Shown here in pieces: positions 1 through 7,690 of a stretch of DNA of 51,954 bases. The first letter of the stretch is position 1; every line of letters begins with the position of its first letter. Both the position numbers and the translations under genes were made by a program. The DNA is from an uncultured Bacteroidales bacterium (GTDB taxonomy: Bacteria; Bacteroidota; Bacteroidia; Bacteroidales; UBA932): positions 1-51,954 of the forward strand of contig CAMVGM010000012.1 in the NCBI GenBank assembly GCA_947167015.1, written 5' to 3'. The notes below the pieces were generated by a model. It saw nothing but the letters and a program-made list of their open reading frames with translations. It had not been told where the DNA came from and searched no databases.

Positions 1-54
1 GGTGGACCCTTTTTCAGTGATTCTCCCCGGACCCTTTTTCACTGCAAATACACA
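1..54. mobile_element. Probable terminus of an IS21-family insertion sequence
   Basis: Two near-identical 16-base direct repeats, GGACCCTTTTTCAGTG at 4-19 and GGACCCTTTTTCACTG at 29-44, lie 25 bases apart and are followed by a sequence ending in CA at 52 or 54. IS21-family elements have TG...CA ends and several internal repeats near each end, which fits. Recognisable primase coding sequence resumes right after this point. The rest of the element, its transposase genes and the target duplication are outside the window, so the family is inferred from the end structure only. Confidence 0.5.
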
Positions 55-60
55 GCGCCG

Positions 61-2448
61 ATGGGCACGGCCCTCACGCAAGAGAACATCGATTTCCTGA
101 AGCTGAAGGCGAAGAACGTGATCCTCGCGGGGGACATGGACGTATCCGGCATCGAGGCGTCCCGCAAGCATGGTGAGGAGCTGCTGCGGGCGGGCCTGCG
201 GGTTCGGGTGATGACCTGGGAGTACCAGAAGGGCACGAACCCGCCTGACCCCAAGGATCCGGATGAGTATTTCCTCAAACACCCGAAAGGATGGGCAGAG
301 GCCATGTCCAGGAATACGGAGGATTACCTTCCCTGGATGGCCAAGGCTATCCTTGCCGGCAAGCAGTCGCAGACGGAGGTGGCGGCCGCCATCACGGAGG
401 TCTGCCGGCTGCTCGCGCTCTGCAGGGACGAGACGGCGGTGGAGATGTACCTGGCCGCCTTCGTGAAGGAATTCAAGAACCAGAAGGTCTGGAACACAGA
501 ATACTACAAGGCGAAAAACGCTCTGGAGCGCAAAGCGGTATCCAAGGATGAGAAGACCCAGGAGATGATCAAGGAGTACGGCTTCTACGTCAAGGATAAC
601 TGCTACTACGGCGCCGCCTCTTCGTCCAACGACCGGCGCTGGAGCAATTTCGTGCTGGTACCGATCCTTCACATCCGGGACGAGAAGAACGCCCGGCGCA
701 TCTTCCGGATCGTCAACAGCAAGCACCAGGAGGCCGTGATCAAGTTCGCTCAGAGCGAATTGGTGTCGTTCGCGGATTTCAAGACCCGCGTGGAGACGGC
801 CGGCAACTACATCTGGGAGGTGACGGCCGCCGAACTTACGCAGCTGAAGAAGTACCTCTATGACGACACACCGTCGGCCGACGAAATCCGGCAGCTGGGC
901 TGGCAGAAGCGCTGGGGTTTCTATGCCTGGGGTAACGGAGGCCTGGATGACGGCCATTTCGAGAAGGCGGATCCTTACGGCATCGTGCAGATGCGCGGCT
1001 CTCGCTTCTACCTGCCGGGATGCGCGGCTGACACGCTGGCCAATACGCAGGGCTATCAACTGGACCGGAAGTTCACCTATTCTGTTACGAATGACGTCAC
1101 CTTGCGTGATTTCTCGACGCGGCTGATCACCGTGTTCGGGGACAACGCCAAGGTGGCGCTTTGTTTCTTGGTGGCCACGCTTTTCAAGGACGTGGTGACC
1201 GGCGTGACCACGTCCTTCCCAATCCTGAACCTGTTCGGTCCGAAGGGCACCGGCAAGTCGGAACTGGGCCACTCGCTGACGGCGTTCTTCATCTCCGGAA
1301 ACAACGCTCCGAACATTTCCAATACGACCAAGGCGGCGCTTGCCGAGGCCGTTGCCGAGGTCTCCAATGCCATCGTCCACCTCGATGAGTACAAAAACAA
1401 CATCGACCTGGACAAGCGGGAGTTCCTGAAGGGGCTTTGGGACGGGACCGGCCGGTCCAGGATGAACATGGACAACGACAAGAAGCGGGAGACGACGGCC
1501 GTTGACTGCGGCGTGGTGATGTCCGGGCAGGAGATGCCGACGGCCGACATCGCGCTGTTCAACCGCCTGGTGTTCCTTACCTTCAGTAAGACCACTTTCT
1601 CGGATGACGAGAAACGGAGTTATGAGGATCTGAAGCGCATCGAGAAGCGCGGCCTTACGCACCTGACCGGTCAGATGCTGCAGCTGCGCAAGAAATTCGT
1701 GGGCGGTTTCCGGCTGGCGTGGGACGACACGGTGGCGGACATGTCCAGGAAGGTGCGCGCCAACGGCGTCGAGGACCGCACGCTGAAGAACTGGTGCACG
1801 GTGCTGGCCGCCTACCGGACGCTGGAGAGCGCGCTCGATTTCCCTTTCAACTATGCGCAGATGCTGGAGATCTGTGCCTCAATGTGCGTGGATCAGAACA
1901 ACAAGACGCGCCAGAGCAACGAGCTGTCCGGGTTCTGGGAGACGCTCGATACGCTGGTTTCTTCCTCAAAGATCTGGATCGAGGCGGACTACAAGATCCG
2001 GGACGGCGGCAAGCCCATCAAGACCAAGGAATCCCGCAAGAGCGGTGCGGACTTTATGCCGAATCCGGATCACCGGTACCTGCTGATCAACTTCAAGCGG
2101 ATATCCGCGCTCTATCAGAAGGAGGGGAAGGACGCTCAGGGCAAGACGATCCCTTCAGAGACGCTGCGTTATTACCTGGAGCATTCGCCGGAGTTCATGG
2201 GCACCTGCGAGAAGGTGAAGTTCAAGCTTCCGGAGAACCAGCAGGGCTGGACGCCCCAGGAGGCTGAGAAGACGAAGGTAAAGGTTACGACGGCGATGGT
2301 GTTCGATTACGACGCCATCGTGGCGAACTACGGGATTAATCTGGATGTCTCGACCGGATATGCCGAGGAAGAGGACGTGGTTGCTGAGGCAGCGGATCCT
2401 GGGACAATTCCGGAGGATATGCCTTTGTTCGGTCCGGATGCCACGTAA
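61..2448 (+). CDS. Phage DNA primase-helicase, 5'-truncated (TOPRIM plus AAA+ ATPase)
   Basis: This is the replication protein of the phage, expected to make primers and unwind DNA. The first visible residues are the middle of a TOPRIM domain: the GTALT turn, then the metal-binding DMD at about residues 26-28. A linker region and a helicase/ATPase domain follow, with Walker A GPKGTGKS (393-400) and Walker B HLDE (D442, E443). The upstream zinc-finger region and the TOPRIM glutamate motif are missing. The frame stays open to base 1, but those codons come from the repeat-containing IS end. ATG at 61 could start a shortened protein without primase activity. A small gene overlaps its stop codon. 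Confidence 0.8.
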   Translation: MGTALTQENIDFLKLKAKNVILAGDMDVSGIEASRKHGEELLRAGLRVRVMTWEYQKGTNPPDPKDPDEYFLKHPKGWAEAMSRNTEDYLPWMAKAILAGKQSQTEVAAAITEVCRLLALCRDETAVEMYLAAFVKEFKNQKVWNTEYYKAKNALERKAVSKDEKTQEMIKEYGFYVKDNCYYGAASSSNDRRWSNFVLVPILHIRDEKNARRIFRIVNSKHQEAVIKFAQSELVSFADFKTRVETAGNYIWEVTAAELTQLKKYLYDDTPSADEIRQLGWQKRWGFYAWGNGGLDDGHFEKADPYGIVQMRGSRFYLPGCAADTLANTQGYQLDRKFTYSVTNDVTLRDFSTRLITVFGDNAKVALCFLVATLFKDVVTGVTTSFPILNLFGPKGTGKSELGHSLTAFFISGNNAPNISNTTKAALAEAVAEVSNAIVHLDEYKNNIDLDKREFLKGLWDGTGRSRMNMDNDKKRETTAVDCGVVMSGQEMPTADIALFNRLVFLTFSKTTFSDDEKRSYEDLKRIEKRGLTHLTGQMLQLRKKFVGGFRLAWDDTVADMSRKVRANGVEDRTLKNWCTVLAAYRTLESALDFPFNYAQMLEICASMCVDQNNKTRQSNELSGFWETLDTLVSSSKIWIEADYKIRDGGKPIKTKESRKSGADFMPNPDHRYLLINFKRISALYQKEGKDAQGKTIPSETLRYYLEHSPEFMGTCEKVKFKLPENQQGWTPQEAEKTKVKVTTAMVFDYDAIVANYGINLDVSTGYAEEEDVVAEAADPGTIPEDMPLFGPDAT

Positions 2449-2692
2449 GCTGGACATATCGGTATGGATGGGCGGACGGTCGTTCCCGGTCTGGTGTTAC
2501 GAATCCGTCCCGGAAGGCGTCTGCCCGGCCACGGCTCGCGACCTCTGGCCGGGCTGTCCGGTTCTCTACCAGGTGCGCGTCGGCCCGGACGCCGGCAAGT
2601 ATTACCAGGACTATGTCCGATCCTCGACGCGGGAGGTCCTCATGCAGATGCTGCAGGGCGGCGTGCCGGTGTATGTGATAAAAGTGGCATAG
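2438..2692 (+). CDS. Small hypothetical phage protein
   Basis: An 84-residue protein whose ATG overlaps the last codons of the primase-helicase, so it is probably translated with it. I chose this start because it gives the overlap; the frame is open further upstream inside the primase gene. The sequence has no signal peptide, membrane segment or motif I recognise. It contains three Cys and several Trp and Tyr residues and ends in a short Val-rich strand. Function unknown; position suggests a replication-module accessory. Confidence 0.5.
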   Translation: MPRKLDISVWMGGRSFPVWCYESVPEGVCPATARDLWPGCPVLYQVRVGPDAGKYYQDYVRSSTREVLMQMLQGGVPVYVIKVA

Positions 2693-2695
2693 TCG

Positions 2696-2731
2696 TTGTT
2701 GATAACAATGTTGAAAAAAGTATTATATTTG
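2696..2731 (+). promoter_or_regulatory. Bacteroidota-type promoter for the DUF2335 cassette
   Basis: The -7 box TATATTTG is at 2724-2731. TTGTTG at 2696-2701 lies about where a -33 element is expected. The gene at 2745 starts 13 bases after the box. The flanking DNA is AT-rich compared with the primase gene. Confidence 0.6.
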
Positions 2732-2744
2732 TAAGACTTGAAGA

Positions 2745-3035
2745 ATGACACCTATGCAATATGTAGTAAAAAAGAAGCCGAAGAGGTGCTCGATTGTCTA
2801 TCGCATCTCTCGTACCGATTTTCCAGCGATTGTTTACAGGCAGTTTCCTAGGATCGTTCCCGAAGATAATGCCGTAGACAATTTTGTTCTGGGGTCGGGT
2901 ACACTCTTCAATATCCCTGGATATTCTAATATACAGATTCACACATCGATGGATGACATGGAGATGATTCGTGGCGACTGGGATCGAGTTGGACAGTCTC
3001 TCCTTGATGGTGTGATTATGTTGTCAAAACAATAG
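2745..3035 (+). CDS. Hypothetical protein of the DUF2335 cargo cassette
   Basis: A 96-residue soluble protein, Lys/Arg-rich at the N-terminus and acidic near the C-terminus, with no domain I recognise. ATG at 2745 sits just after a clear promoter; a second in-frame ATG at 2754 is also possible. Only 10 bases separate it from the DUF2335 gene, so the two are likely co-transcribed. Its base composition is closer to that gene than to the GC-rich phage core, which fits cargo acquired as a unit. Its pairing with a membrane protein could mean a joint role, but nothing in the sequence shows it. Confidence 0.6.
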   Translation: MTPMQYVVKKKPKRCSIVYRISRTDFPAIVYRQFPRIVPEDNAVDNFVLGSGTLFNIPGYSNIQIHTSMDDMEMIRGDWDRVGQSLLDGVIMLSKQ

Positions 3036-3045
3036 TAGTTTTGTT

Positions 3046-3573
3046 ATGGAGAAAGAGAATGCTATTCCCACTGAGGTTGAATCTCGGAAGGATGAGAATG
3101 ATGAGGCTACGGTGATTGTCCCGGAAAAGATTAGCCGCATCATCGATACGATCCCCGACGAGTCTGATCGGAGAGAAATCAAGGCTGTCATTATGTCAAG
3201 GCATTTTCAGGGCCCGCTCCCACCTCCGGAGATTCTTGCCGCATACAAAACCGTTCTCCCGGGTTCCCCGGAGAGGGTTTTTACAATGGCCGAAAAAGAA
3301 CAGCAGCATCGCCACGATGTTGAGAATGCGATGATTAGCGGGGCGCTAAAACAACAAACGAAGGGGCAGGTGCTTGGGTTTATCCTTGCGCTCCTTTTCG
3401 GCGCCGCGTCATTTATCCTTGGATTAAAAGGGCAGACTTGGCTTGCCGGTATCTTGGGAACGTCTACCGTCATTGGGCTTGCGGTCGTTTTTGTGCTTAA
3501 CAAACAACCGCACAGGGATTCCAAGAACGATGCTAACAATAAACCAGAGGCCAGTACTTTCGGAGACGATTAA
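3046..3573 (+). CDS. DUF2335 family membrane protein
   Basis: A 175-residue protein with an acidic N-terminal third. Next comes the segment typical of DUF2335 (GPLPPPEIL, then PGSPERVF and an AEKEQQHRH helix at about 60-90). Two adjacent hydrophobic helices follow at about 108-127 and 131-150, and the tail is charged. It should sit in the inner membrane as a hairpin with both ends in the cytoplasm. DUF2335 proteins occur in phages and bacteria and have no established function. It has its own promoter with the preceding gene and a strong terminator behind, so it behaves as independent cargo. Superinfection exclusion is a possibility, not shown. Confidence 0.8.
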   Translation: MEKENAIPTEVESRKDENDEATVIVPEKISRIIDTIPDESDRREIKAVIMSRHFQGPLPPPEILAAYKTVLPGSPERVFTMAEKEQQHRHDVENAMISGALKQQTKGQVLGFILALLFGAASFILGLKGQTWLAGILGTSTVIGLAVVFVLNKQPHRDSKNDANNKPEASTFGDD

Positions 3574-3600
3574 CTAAAGCGGACTATAATAAGCCATATA

Positions 3601-3634
3601 ACGGACGGCCTAATATACGAGGTCGTCCGTTTTT
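3601..3634 (+). terminator. Rho-independent terminator after DUF2335 gene
   Basis: A 10-base-pair stem (ACGGACGGCC at 3601-3610 with GGTCGTCCGT at 3621-3630, one G-U pair), a 10-base loop, and a T-run at 3631-3634. Confidence 0.85.
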
Positions 3635-3636
3635 AT

Positions 3637-3690
3637 GCCCGCCGGGGTGCCCGGACGTCAGTCCGGAATAGCGCCCCGGCTTGGGCTTTT
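3637..3690 (+). other. Long nested hairpin, possible structured RNA or second terminator
   Basis: A three-tier stem: GCCC (3637-3640) with GGGC (3683-3686); GCCGGGGTGC (3641-3650) with GCGCCCCGGC (3671-3680, one G-U pair); and CCGGAC (3651-3656) with GTCCGG (3661-3666) around a GTCA loop. It ends in TTTT at 3687-3690. It follows the previous terminator by only two bases. It is either a strong back-up terminator or a structured RNA element. The region 3691-3860 after it holds nothing I can identify. Confidence 0.55.
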
Positions 3691-3866
3691 CCATTTCAAT
3701 TCCATCAATACAGCCTGCAATCCGGAATCCCCCGGACCCCCTAATTCAAGAAAATCCGTTGGATTTTTGAATATCAAATAAGTGATGAGGGGGCGCGATC
3801 GGGGGCTTTCTCGGAGTATTTGCGCCCGAAAATAAGTTTTGCTTATATTCCAGCGAAAAAACCGTG

Positions 3867-4107
3867 CTACCTATGCTACCGCGAACTACCAGCCGATGAA
3901 TCAACGAGTTAGGCGGTAGTTTTTACCCTACGGAAATGCTACCAAAAACTACCAAAAACTACCGATTACCCGAAAAAGCTACCGAAAAAACTACCACGCT
4001 ACCTGCGGTAGTTTTGTAACGTATTGATTATTCGCGCGGTAGCACGGTAGCACGCGGTAGCACGAAAAAAAGGTATGGTCATTCAGGAATCGTGTTTTTT
4101 TGCTACC
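3867..4107. repeat. Helically phased CTACC/GGTAG pentamer array
   Basis: Fifteen copies of one pentamer lie in 241 bases. CTACC begins at 3867, 3876, 3886, 3939, 3949, 3959, 3979, 3991, 3999 and 4103. The reverse complement GGTAG begins at 3915, 4007, 4038, 4046 and 4056. Most neighbouring copies are 8-12 bases apart, about one helical turn. The array fills a gene-free stretch (3574-4151), and its last copy overlaps the -7 box of the promoter for the capsid operon. The layout suits multiple binding sites for one protein: an operator, a replication-origin iteron set, or a packaging site. Confidence 0.8.
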
Positions 4108-4111
4108 TTTG
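4077..4111 (+). promoter_or_regulatory. Promoter of the capsid operon (degenerate member of phage family)
   Basis: The -7 box TACCTTTG is at 4104-4111. At exactly the spacing used by the other phage promoters sits GGTCATTC (4077-4084), matching TGTCCTTT at five of eight positions. The predicted transcript starts near 4118, which supports ATG 4152 as the first start of the operon. The last pentamer of the upstream array (4103-4107) overlaps the box, so a bound protein could block or modulate it. Confidence 0.55.
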
Positions 4112-4151
4112 CCTTTGTCTTGAGGAATGGCGCGCCGGATCCGTGCGCGGT

Positions 4152-4679
4152 ATGTACGAAGCAGAAATCAATATCAAGAACCAGATGCTGGCGGATTTCC
4201 TCCGCTACATCTTCCCGCCCGCCGCGGGGAGCGATCTGTGCCGCGTGTCCACCACCCGGCCGACTGGAATGCTGATCGTGGCGCTGGCCGAACCGGCGGC
4301 GATGCCGGTGAGCGTGTCGGGCGATCACGTGGTAAAGCTGGACATCCCCTGGTCCCGGAACACGACTTCCGCCCTGGAGAACCACTGGATCCTGCTTGAC
4401 AAGAATGCGACTGCCAGGATCAACACCGCCCTGGAAGCGGAGTTCGACCTGGAGTTCGCCGGCTACTACCGGCGTGGCGAGCAGCTGGGGATGAAGAAGA
4501 TGGAGATCATCGACGCCTTCATCCTCTCCCGCGGCCTGGCCGCCGCTACCTATGACACTCTCCACAAACGTACCTACCGGAAGGAACTGCTTGCTCAGGA
4601 ACGAATCCGGCAGCGTCTGCTCCGCCGTGCCTATTACATCAACGAGTCCATCGACTATGAGGGTCTGTTTGAAAAGTAA
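4152..4679 (+). CDS. Conserved-type phage protein of unknown function
   Basis: A 175-residue soluble protein and the first gene after the pentamer array. Starts upstream of ATG 4152 are disfavoured because they would lie in or before the predicted promoter. The C-terminal 60 residues are strongly basic and helical (Arg/Lys-rich, ending in a YINESIDYEG segment), which could bind DNA. The central part contains a Trp-Ser-Arg-Asn segment and looks mixed alpha/beta. I do not recognise the family. Its place at the head of the structural operon allows a regulatory or packaging role; this is inference. Confidence 0.6.
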   Translation: MYEAEINIKNQMLADFLRYIFPPAAGSDLCRVSTTRPTGMLIVALAEPAAMPVSVSGDHVVKLDIPWSRNTTSALENHWILLDKNATARINTALEAEFDLEFAGYYRRGEQLGMKKMEIIDAFILSRGLAAATYDTLHKRTYRKELLAQERIRQRLLRRAYYINESIDYEGLFEK

Positions 4680-4687
4680 CTCCGATT

Positions 4688-5017
4688 ATGAAACACATCG
4701 TCAAGAATGTCATCTACCGCAGCGTCTTCAGCAGCGGATCCTGGTACAACCTGGGTATGATCCCGGCGTCCGGCACCCTGGATGTGCGGACGGAGGACAG
4801 CGACAACGGGCGCCTGCGCACCTGGGAACTCTCCGTGACAGCCAGGCGGGACGTCTCCCGGTCCGGGGACGCCGCCCTGGAAGGAGATATCCTGCTGATT
4901 GTCACCCTGGAGGACGGCCTGCAGGCCCGGCTGGGCACCGCCGAGCGGCCCGTGCGCCTGAAGCAGGAACTCGGCGACACGCTCAGGGTGTCCTGCAGCT
5001 GGCAGGAAGCCGTGTAA
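4688..5017 (+). CDS. Hypothetical phage protein
   Basis: A 109-residue protein eight bases downstream of the previous gene, so co-transcribed. It is rich in short beta-strand-like stretches and acidic turns, with no Cys until near the C-terminus and no signal peptide. A small beta-sandwich or barrel fold is likely. I do not recognise the family. Its position just before the capsid protease suggests a head-related or packaging accessory, but the sequence does not show it. Confidence 0.55.
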   Translation: MKHIVKNVIYRSVFSSGSWYNLGMIPASGTLDVRTEDSDNGRLRTWELSVTARRDVSRSGDAALEGDILLIVTLEDGLQARLGTAERPVRLKQELGDTLRVSCSWQEAV

Positions 5018-5033
5018 GGCCTCGAATAGGGCC

Positions 5034-5068
5034 TGTCCTTTCCTGGAAAGGGTGTTTTGCCACCTTTG
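5034..5068 (+). promoter_or_regulatory. Phage promoter, TGTCCTTT family, before capsid protease
   Basis: TGTCCTTT (5034-5041) is followed after exactly 19 bases by CACCTTTG (5061-5068), one mismatch from TAnnTTTG. A small hairpin, CCTTTCC with GGAAAGG, lies between the boxes and could end upstream transcripts. The protease ATG follows at 5085. Confidence 0.6.
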
Positions 5069-5084
5069 CGGAAAACTTCCGCGA

Positions 5085-5954
5085 ATGGCAAAACGTACCA
5101 ACTATCTCCAGCTGGCCCTTGATCTGCGCAGGGGCTTCTGGCTGATTGACAACCCCGAGGCACTTATGCCGGTTGTCAATCAGTTTCTGTTGCGCGCGCC
5201 CGTTGCCGGCGCCGTGCTGGATCCGTACCAGTGCTCGGAACGCATCCTATCCGGAGGACCGGATGCCAGTGCCGGGAAAACGTCCGGCAAGGAACCCCGT
5301 GTCGTCGTGGTGCCGTTGGTCGGCCAGATGACAAAATATGATACCTGCGAGACTTACGGCACCGAGGACATCGCCGCGAAGATGCTGGAATATGCCGCCG
5401 ATGAGCGGACCGTCGGCATCGTGCTCGACATCGATTCCGGCGGTGGGGCTGCCAATGCCGTCCCGCCGCTCATTGCGGCCATCGCCCGGGTACGTGCCGC
5501 CGGCAAGCCGGTGATCGCCCATTGCGACAGCTGCTACAGCGCCGCCTACTGGGTGGCCTCGCAGTGTGATGCGGTATTCCTGGACAACGAGATTTCCTCC
5601 GGCGCCGGATCCATCGGCGCCTTCGCGCAGATCCTGGATGACCGGGAGAACAAGCAGACGGGGTTCAAGGTGATTACGGTTTATGCGCCGCAGTCCACGG
5701 ACAAGAACATCGCCTACCGGGAAGCCCTGGACGGGAAGCCCGGACGGATGCAGAAGGAGCTTTCCGACCTGGTCAAAGTTTTCCACAGCTCCGTCCGTGC
5801 CGGGCGGCCGCGCCTGAAGGAGGACGCGCCGGGCGTGATGACCGGTGCGAAGTTCCTGGCGAAGGACGCTGTCAAGGTCGGCCTCGCCGACGGGATGGCC
5901 ACGCTGGAGGAGTGCATTCAGAACGCCTTCGTCCGTGCCGGTATCTACGAATAG
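5085..5954 (+). CDS. S49-family (SppA-like) capsid maturation protease
   Basis: A 289-residue serine protease of the S49/ClpP-like fold, expected to trim scaffold and capsid proteins during head maturation. The DIDSGGGAANA segment (about 118-128) forms the oxyanion-side motif. The likely catalytic Ser is S152 in CYSAAYWVAS, with the conserved SGAGSIGAF segment downstream. ATG 5085 was chosen because earlier in-frame starts lie inside the promoter. No signal peptide or membrane anchor is present, unlike cellular SppA. It precedes the major capsid protein gene by 24 bases, the classic pairing. Confidence 0.88.
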   Translation: MAKRTNYLQLALDLRRGFWLIDNPEALMPVVNQFLLRAPVAGAVLDPYQCSERILSGGPDASAGKTSGKEPRVVVVPLVGQMTKYDTCETYGTEDIAAKMLEYAADERTVGIVLDIDSGGGAANAVPPLIAAIARVRAAGKPVIAHCDSCYSAAYWVASQCDAVFLDNEISSGAGSIGAFAQILDDRENKQTGFKVITVYAPQSTDKNIAYREALDGKPGRMQKELSDLVKVFHSSVRAGRPRLKEDAPGVMTGAKFLAKDAVKVGLADGMATLEECIQNAFVRAGIYE

Positions 5955-5978
5955 TCAACATCAAATCCATACTGACTT

Positions 5979-7598
5979 ATGAAGAAAACACTTACCCCTG
6001 CTTCCCAGCTTGGAGCCAAGCTGGCGAACAACAAGATGGTCCAGGTCGTGGCCCGTCTCTTCAAGAAGGAGGATTTCTCCCTGACGGAAGAGGGAACCCT
6101 GGATCTGTCCGACGAGGAGGAGAGTCAGATAGCCGCCACGTATGGTGACGGCTTTCTCTCCAAGCTCAAGGCTCTCAAATTCTCCGAGGCTTCCACCCAG
6201 GAGGCCACGGATCTCTTCGACGAGGCCGTGCGCGCCAAGGCCGCCGAACTGACTGCCGACAAGGACAAGATGATCGAGCAGCTGCGCGGAGAAGTGGAGC
6301 GCCTCGCCTCCGAACCCGAGTCGCAGCCCGCCGCCCGCCGGGTGGAAGGCCCTGCCGCCGGCGCACAGCAGTTCGCGTTGGATATGGCCGCGCAGCACAA
6401 CCGCCTGGCCGCCCGGATCCTCTCCTCCGGCAACCCGTCCGACCTGCGTATGCTGGATGACGCCACCATCGACGTCGGTGACCTGAACAAGGAGTTCTCC
6501 ATTGCGATGCCGCCGAAGGTCCGCCTCGAACTGCTGCTCAAGCAGCTGTACGTGAACTTCGACGATGCGAAGCATATGACCCGCATCCAGTCCAACACCG
6601 ACTATATCGGCTCCGCCGCCGAGTTCAGCGAGGTCTCCCAGCAGTTCACCCCGAAGTGGACGCCCAAGGGCGCCGCGAAGTTCACCCCGATGCGTATCGC
6701 GTACCGCCGTCACAAGATCAACGTGCTGATCCGCCCGACGGACGTGCTGAAGAGCTGGCTGCTCTTCCTCTACGAGCAGGGCAAGACCCAGGCCGAGATG
6801 CCGGTGGTCCGCTACATCGTCCAGTACCACATCCTCCCGCGCCTGATGCAGGACATCTCGATGTCTATGATCGCGAAGGGCAAGTTCGTGGAGACGTCCT
6901 GGGCCTCCGTGTCCGACGGCGACGCCGGTACGGCCGCCAAGAACTCGATGGACGGCTTCGAGACGATCCTCGTCGAGGGCAAGACCAACCCGAAGATCAA
7001 GTTCAACTACTACAAGGCCGCCGCAGACACCCGCTCGATGACCGACGCCCAGGTGTACGCCTACGTGGACGGCTTCGTCCGTTCCCTCAGCGGTCTGTTC
7101 GTCAATCTCCCTGTGGTGCACTGCTCCCAGGAGGTGGTGGACGCCTATGTCCGCGGCGACTTCGCCCAGAACGGCAAGTACACCGGCGAGGTGTATAAGA
7201 ACGGCGAGGTACGCTTCAGCACCGTTCACCTGGTCCCCCTGAAGTCTATGTACGGATCCCCGATCCTCTTCGCCACGCCGAAGGAGAACTTCATCGAGCT
7301 GGTGGACTACTCCAAGGCGGAGAGCTGCATCAACAAGATCGAGGAGTTCAACTACGACGTCAAGATCTTCGGCGAGTACTCGCTGGCCGTGGGTTTCAAG
7401 ATCCAGGAGGCCGTCTTCGCCGCCGTCCCCAGCGGTTATACGCCGGTGTCCGCCGTCAACTCCGACGCCAAGCCCGACACCAATGTCTGGCAGCTGGGTG
7501 GCCAGAGCGGTTCCGGCAGTGGTTCCGGTAGCGGCAGCGGCAGCGGTTCGGGTTCCGGCAGTGGTTCCGGTTCCGGCAGCGGTGAGGGTACCGCCTAG
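5979..7598 (+). CDS. Major capsid protein with Gly-Ser tail
   Basis: A 539-residue protein that builds the phage head. Residues 1-115 are charged and helical, like the scaffold domain that head proteases remove in HK97-type capsids; a Pro/Ala-rich hinge follows. Residues 130-500 form the shell domain by length and position, right after the protease gene. The identification rests on size, context and overall character, not on a single motif. Unusually, residues 510-535 are 13 consecutive Ser-Gly pairs, then EGTA. A stem-loop follows the stop codon, which may limit transcription into the next gene, as expected for the most abundant product. Confidence 0.82.
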   Translation: MKKTLTPASQLGAKLANNKMVQVVARLFKKEDFSLTEEGTLDLSDEEESQIAATYGDGFLSKLKALKFSEASTQEATDLFDEAVRAKAAELTADKDKMIEQLRGEVERLASEPESQPAARRVEGPAAGAQQFALDMAAQHNRLAARILSSGNPSDLRMLDDATIDVGDLNKEFSIAMPPKVRLELLLKQLYVNFDDAKHMTRIQSNTDYIGSAAEFSEVSQQFTPKWTPKGAAKFTPMRIAYRRHKINVLIRPTDVLKSWLLFLYEQGKTQAEMPVVRYIVQYHILPRLMQDISMSMIAKGKFVETSWASVSDGDAGTAAKNSMDGFETILVEGKTNPKIKFNYYKAAADTRSMTDAQVYAYVDGFVRSLSGLFVNLPVVHCSQEVVDAYVRGDFAQNGKYTGEVYKNGEVRFSTVHLVPLKSMYGSPILFATPKENFIELVDYSKAESCINKIEEFNYDVKIFGEYSLAVGFKIQEAVFAAVPSGYTPVSAVNSDAKPDTNVWQLGGQSGSGSGSGSGSGSGSGSGSGSGSGSGEGTA

Positions 7599-7607
7599 TA
7601 CTCTGAC

Positions 7608-7632
7608 GGGAGCCGTCCGCGTGGCGGCTCCC
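7608..7632 (+). terminator. Stem-loop after the capsid gene, attenuator-like
   Basis: GGGAGCCG (7608-7615) pairs perfectly with CGGCTCCC (7625-7632) across a nine-base loop. No T-run follows, so partial termination or protection of the capsid mRNA 3' end is more likely than full termination. Confidence 0.6.
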
Positions 7633-7640
7633 TGAATAAT

Positions 7641-7673
7641 CACGTAATTTCTCACGTAATTTCTCACGTAATT
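7641..7673 (+). repeat. 12-base tandem repeat between capsid gene and next gene
   Basis: CACGTAATTTCT occurs at 7641-7652 and 7653-7664, with a partial third copy (CACGTAATT) at 7665-7673. It lies between the stem-loop and the next start codon. It may be a binding site, a translation-tuning leader, or a simple replication-slippage repeat. Confidence 0.75.
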
Positions 7674-7690
7674 CCAAACATCATCATACA

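Noticed and set aside
7641..7673. Possible CRISPR repeats
   Set aside because: Units are 12 bases, directly adjacent, without spacers, and only about three copies; no cas gene nearby.
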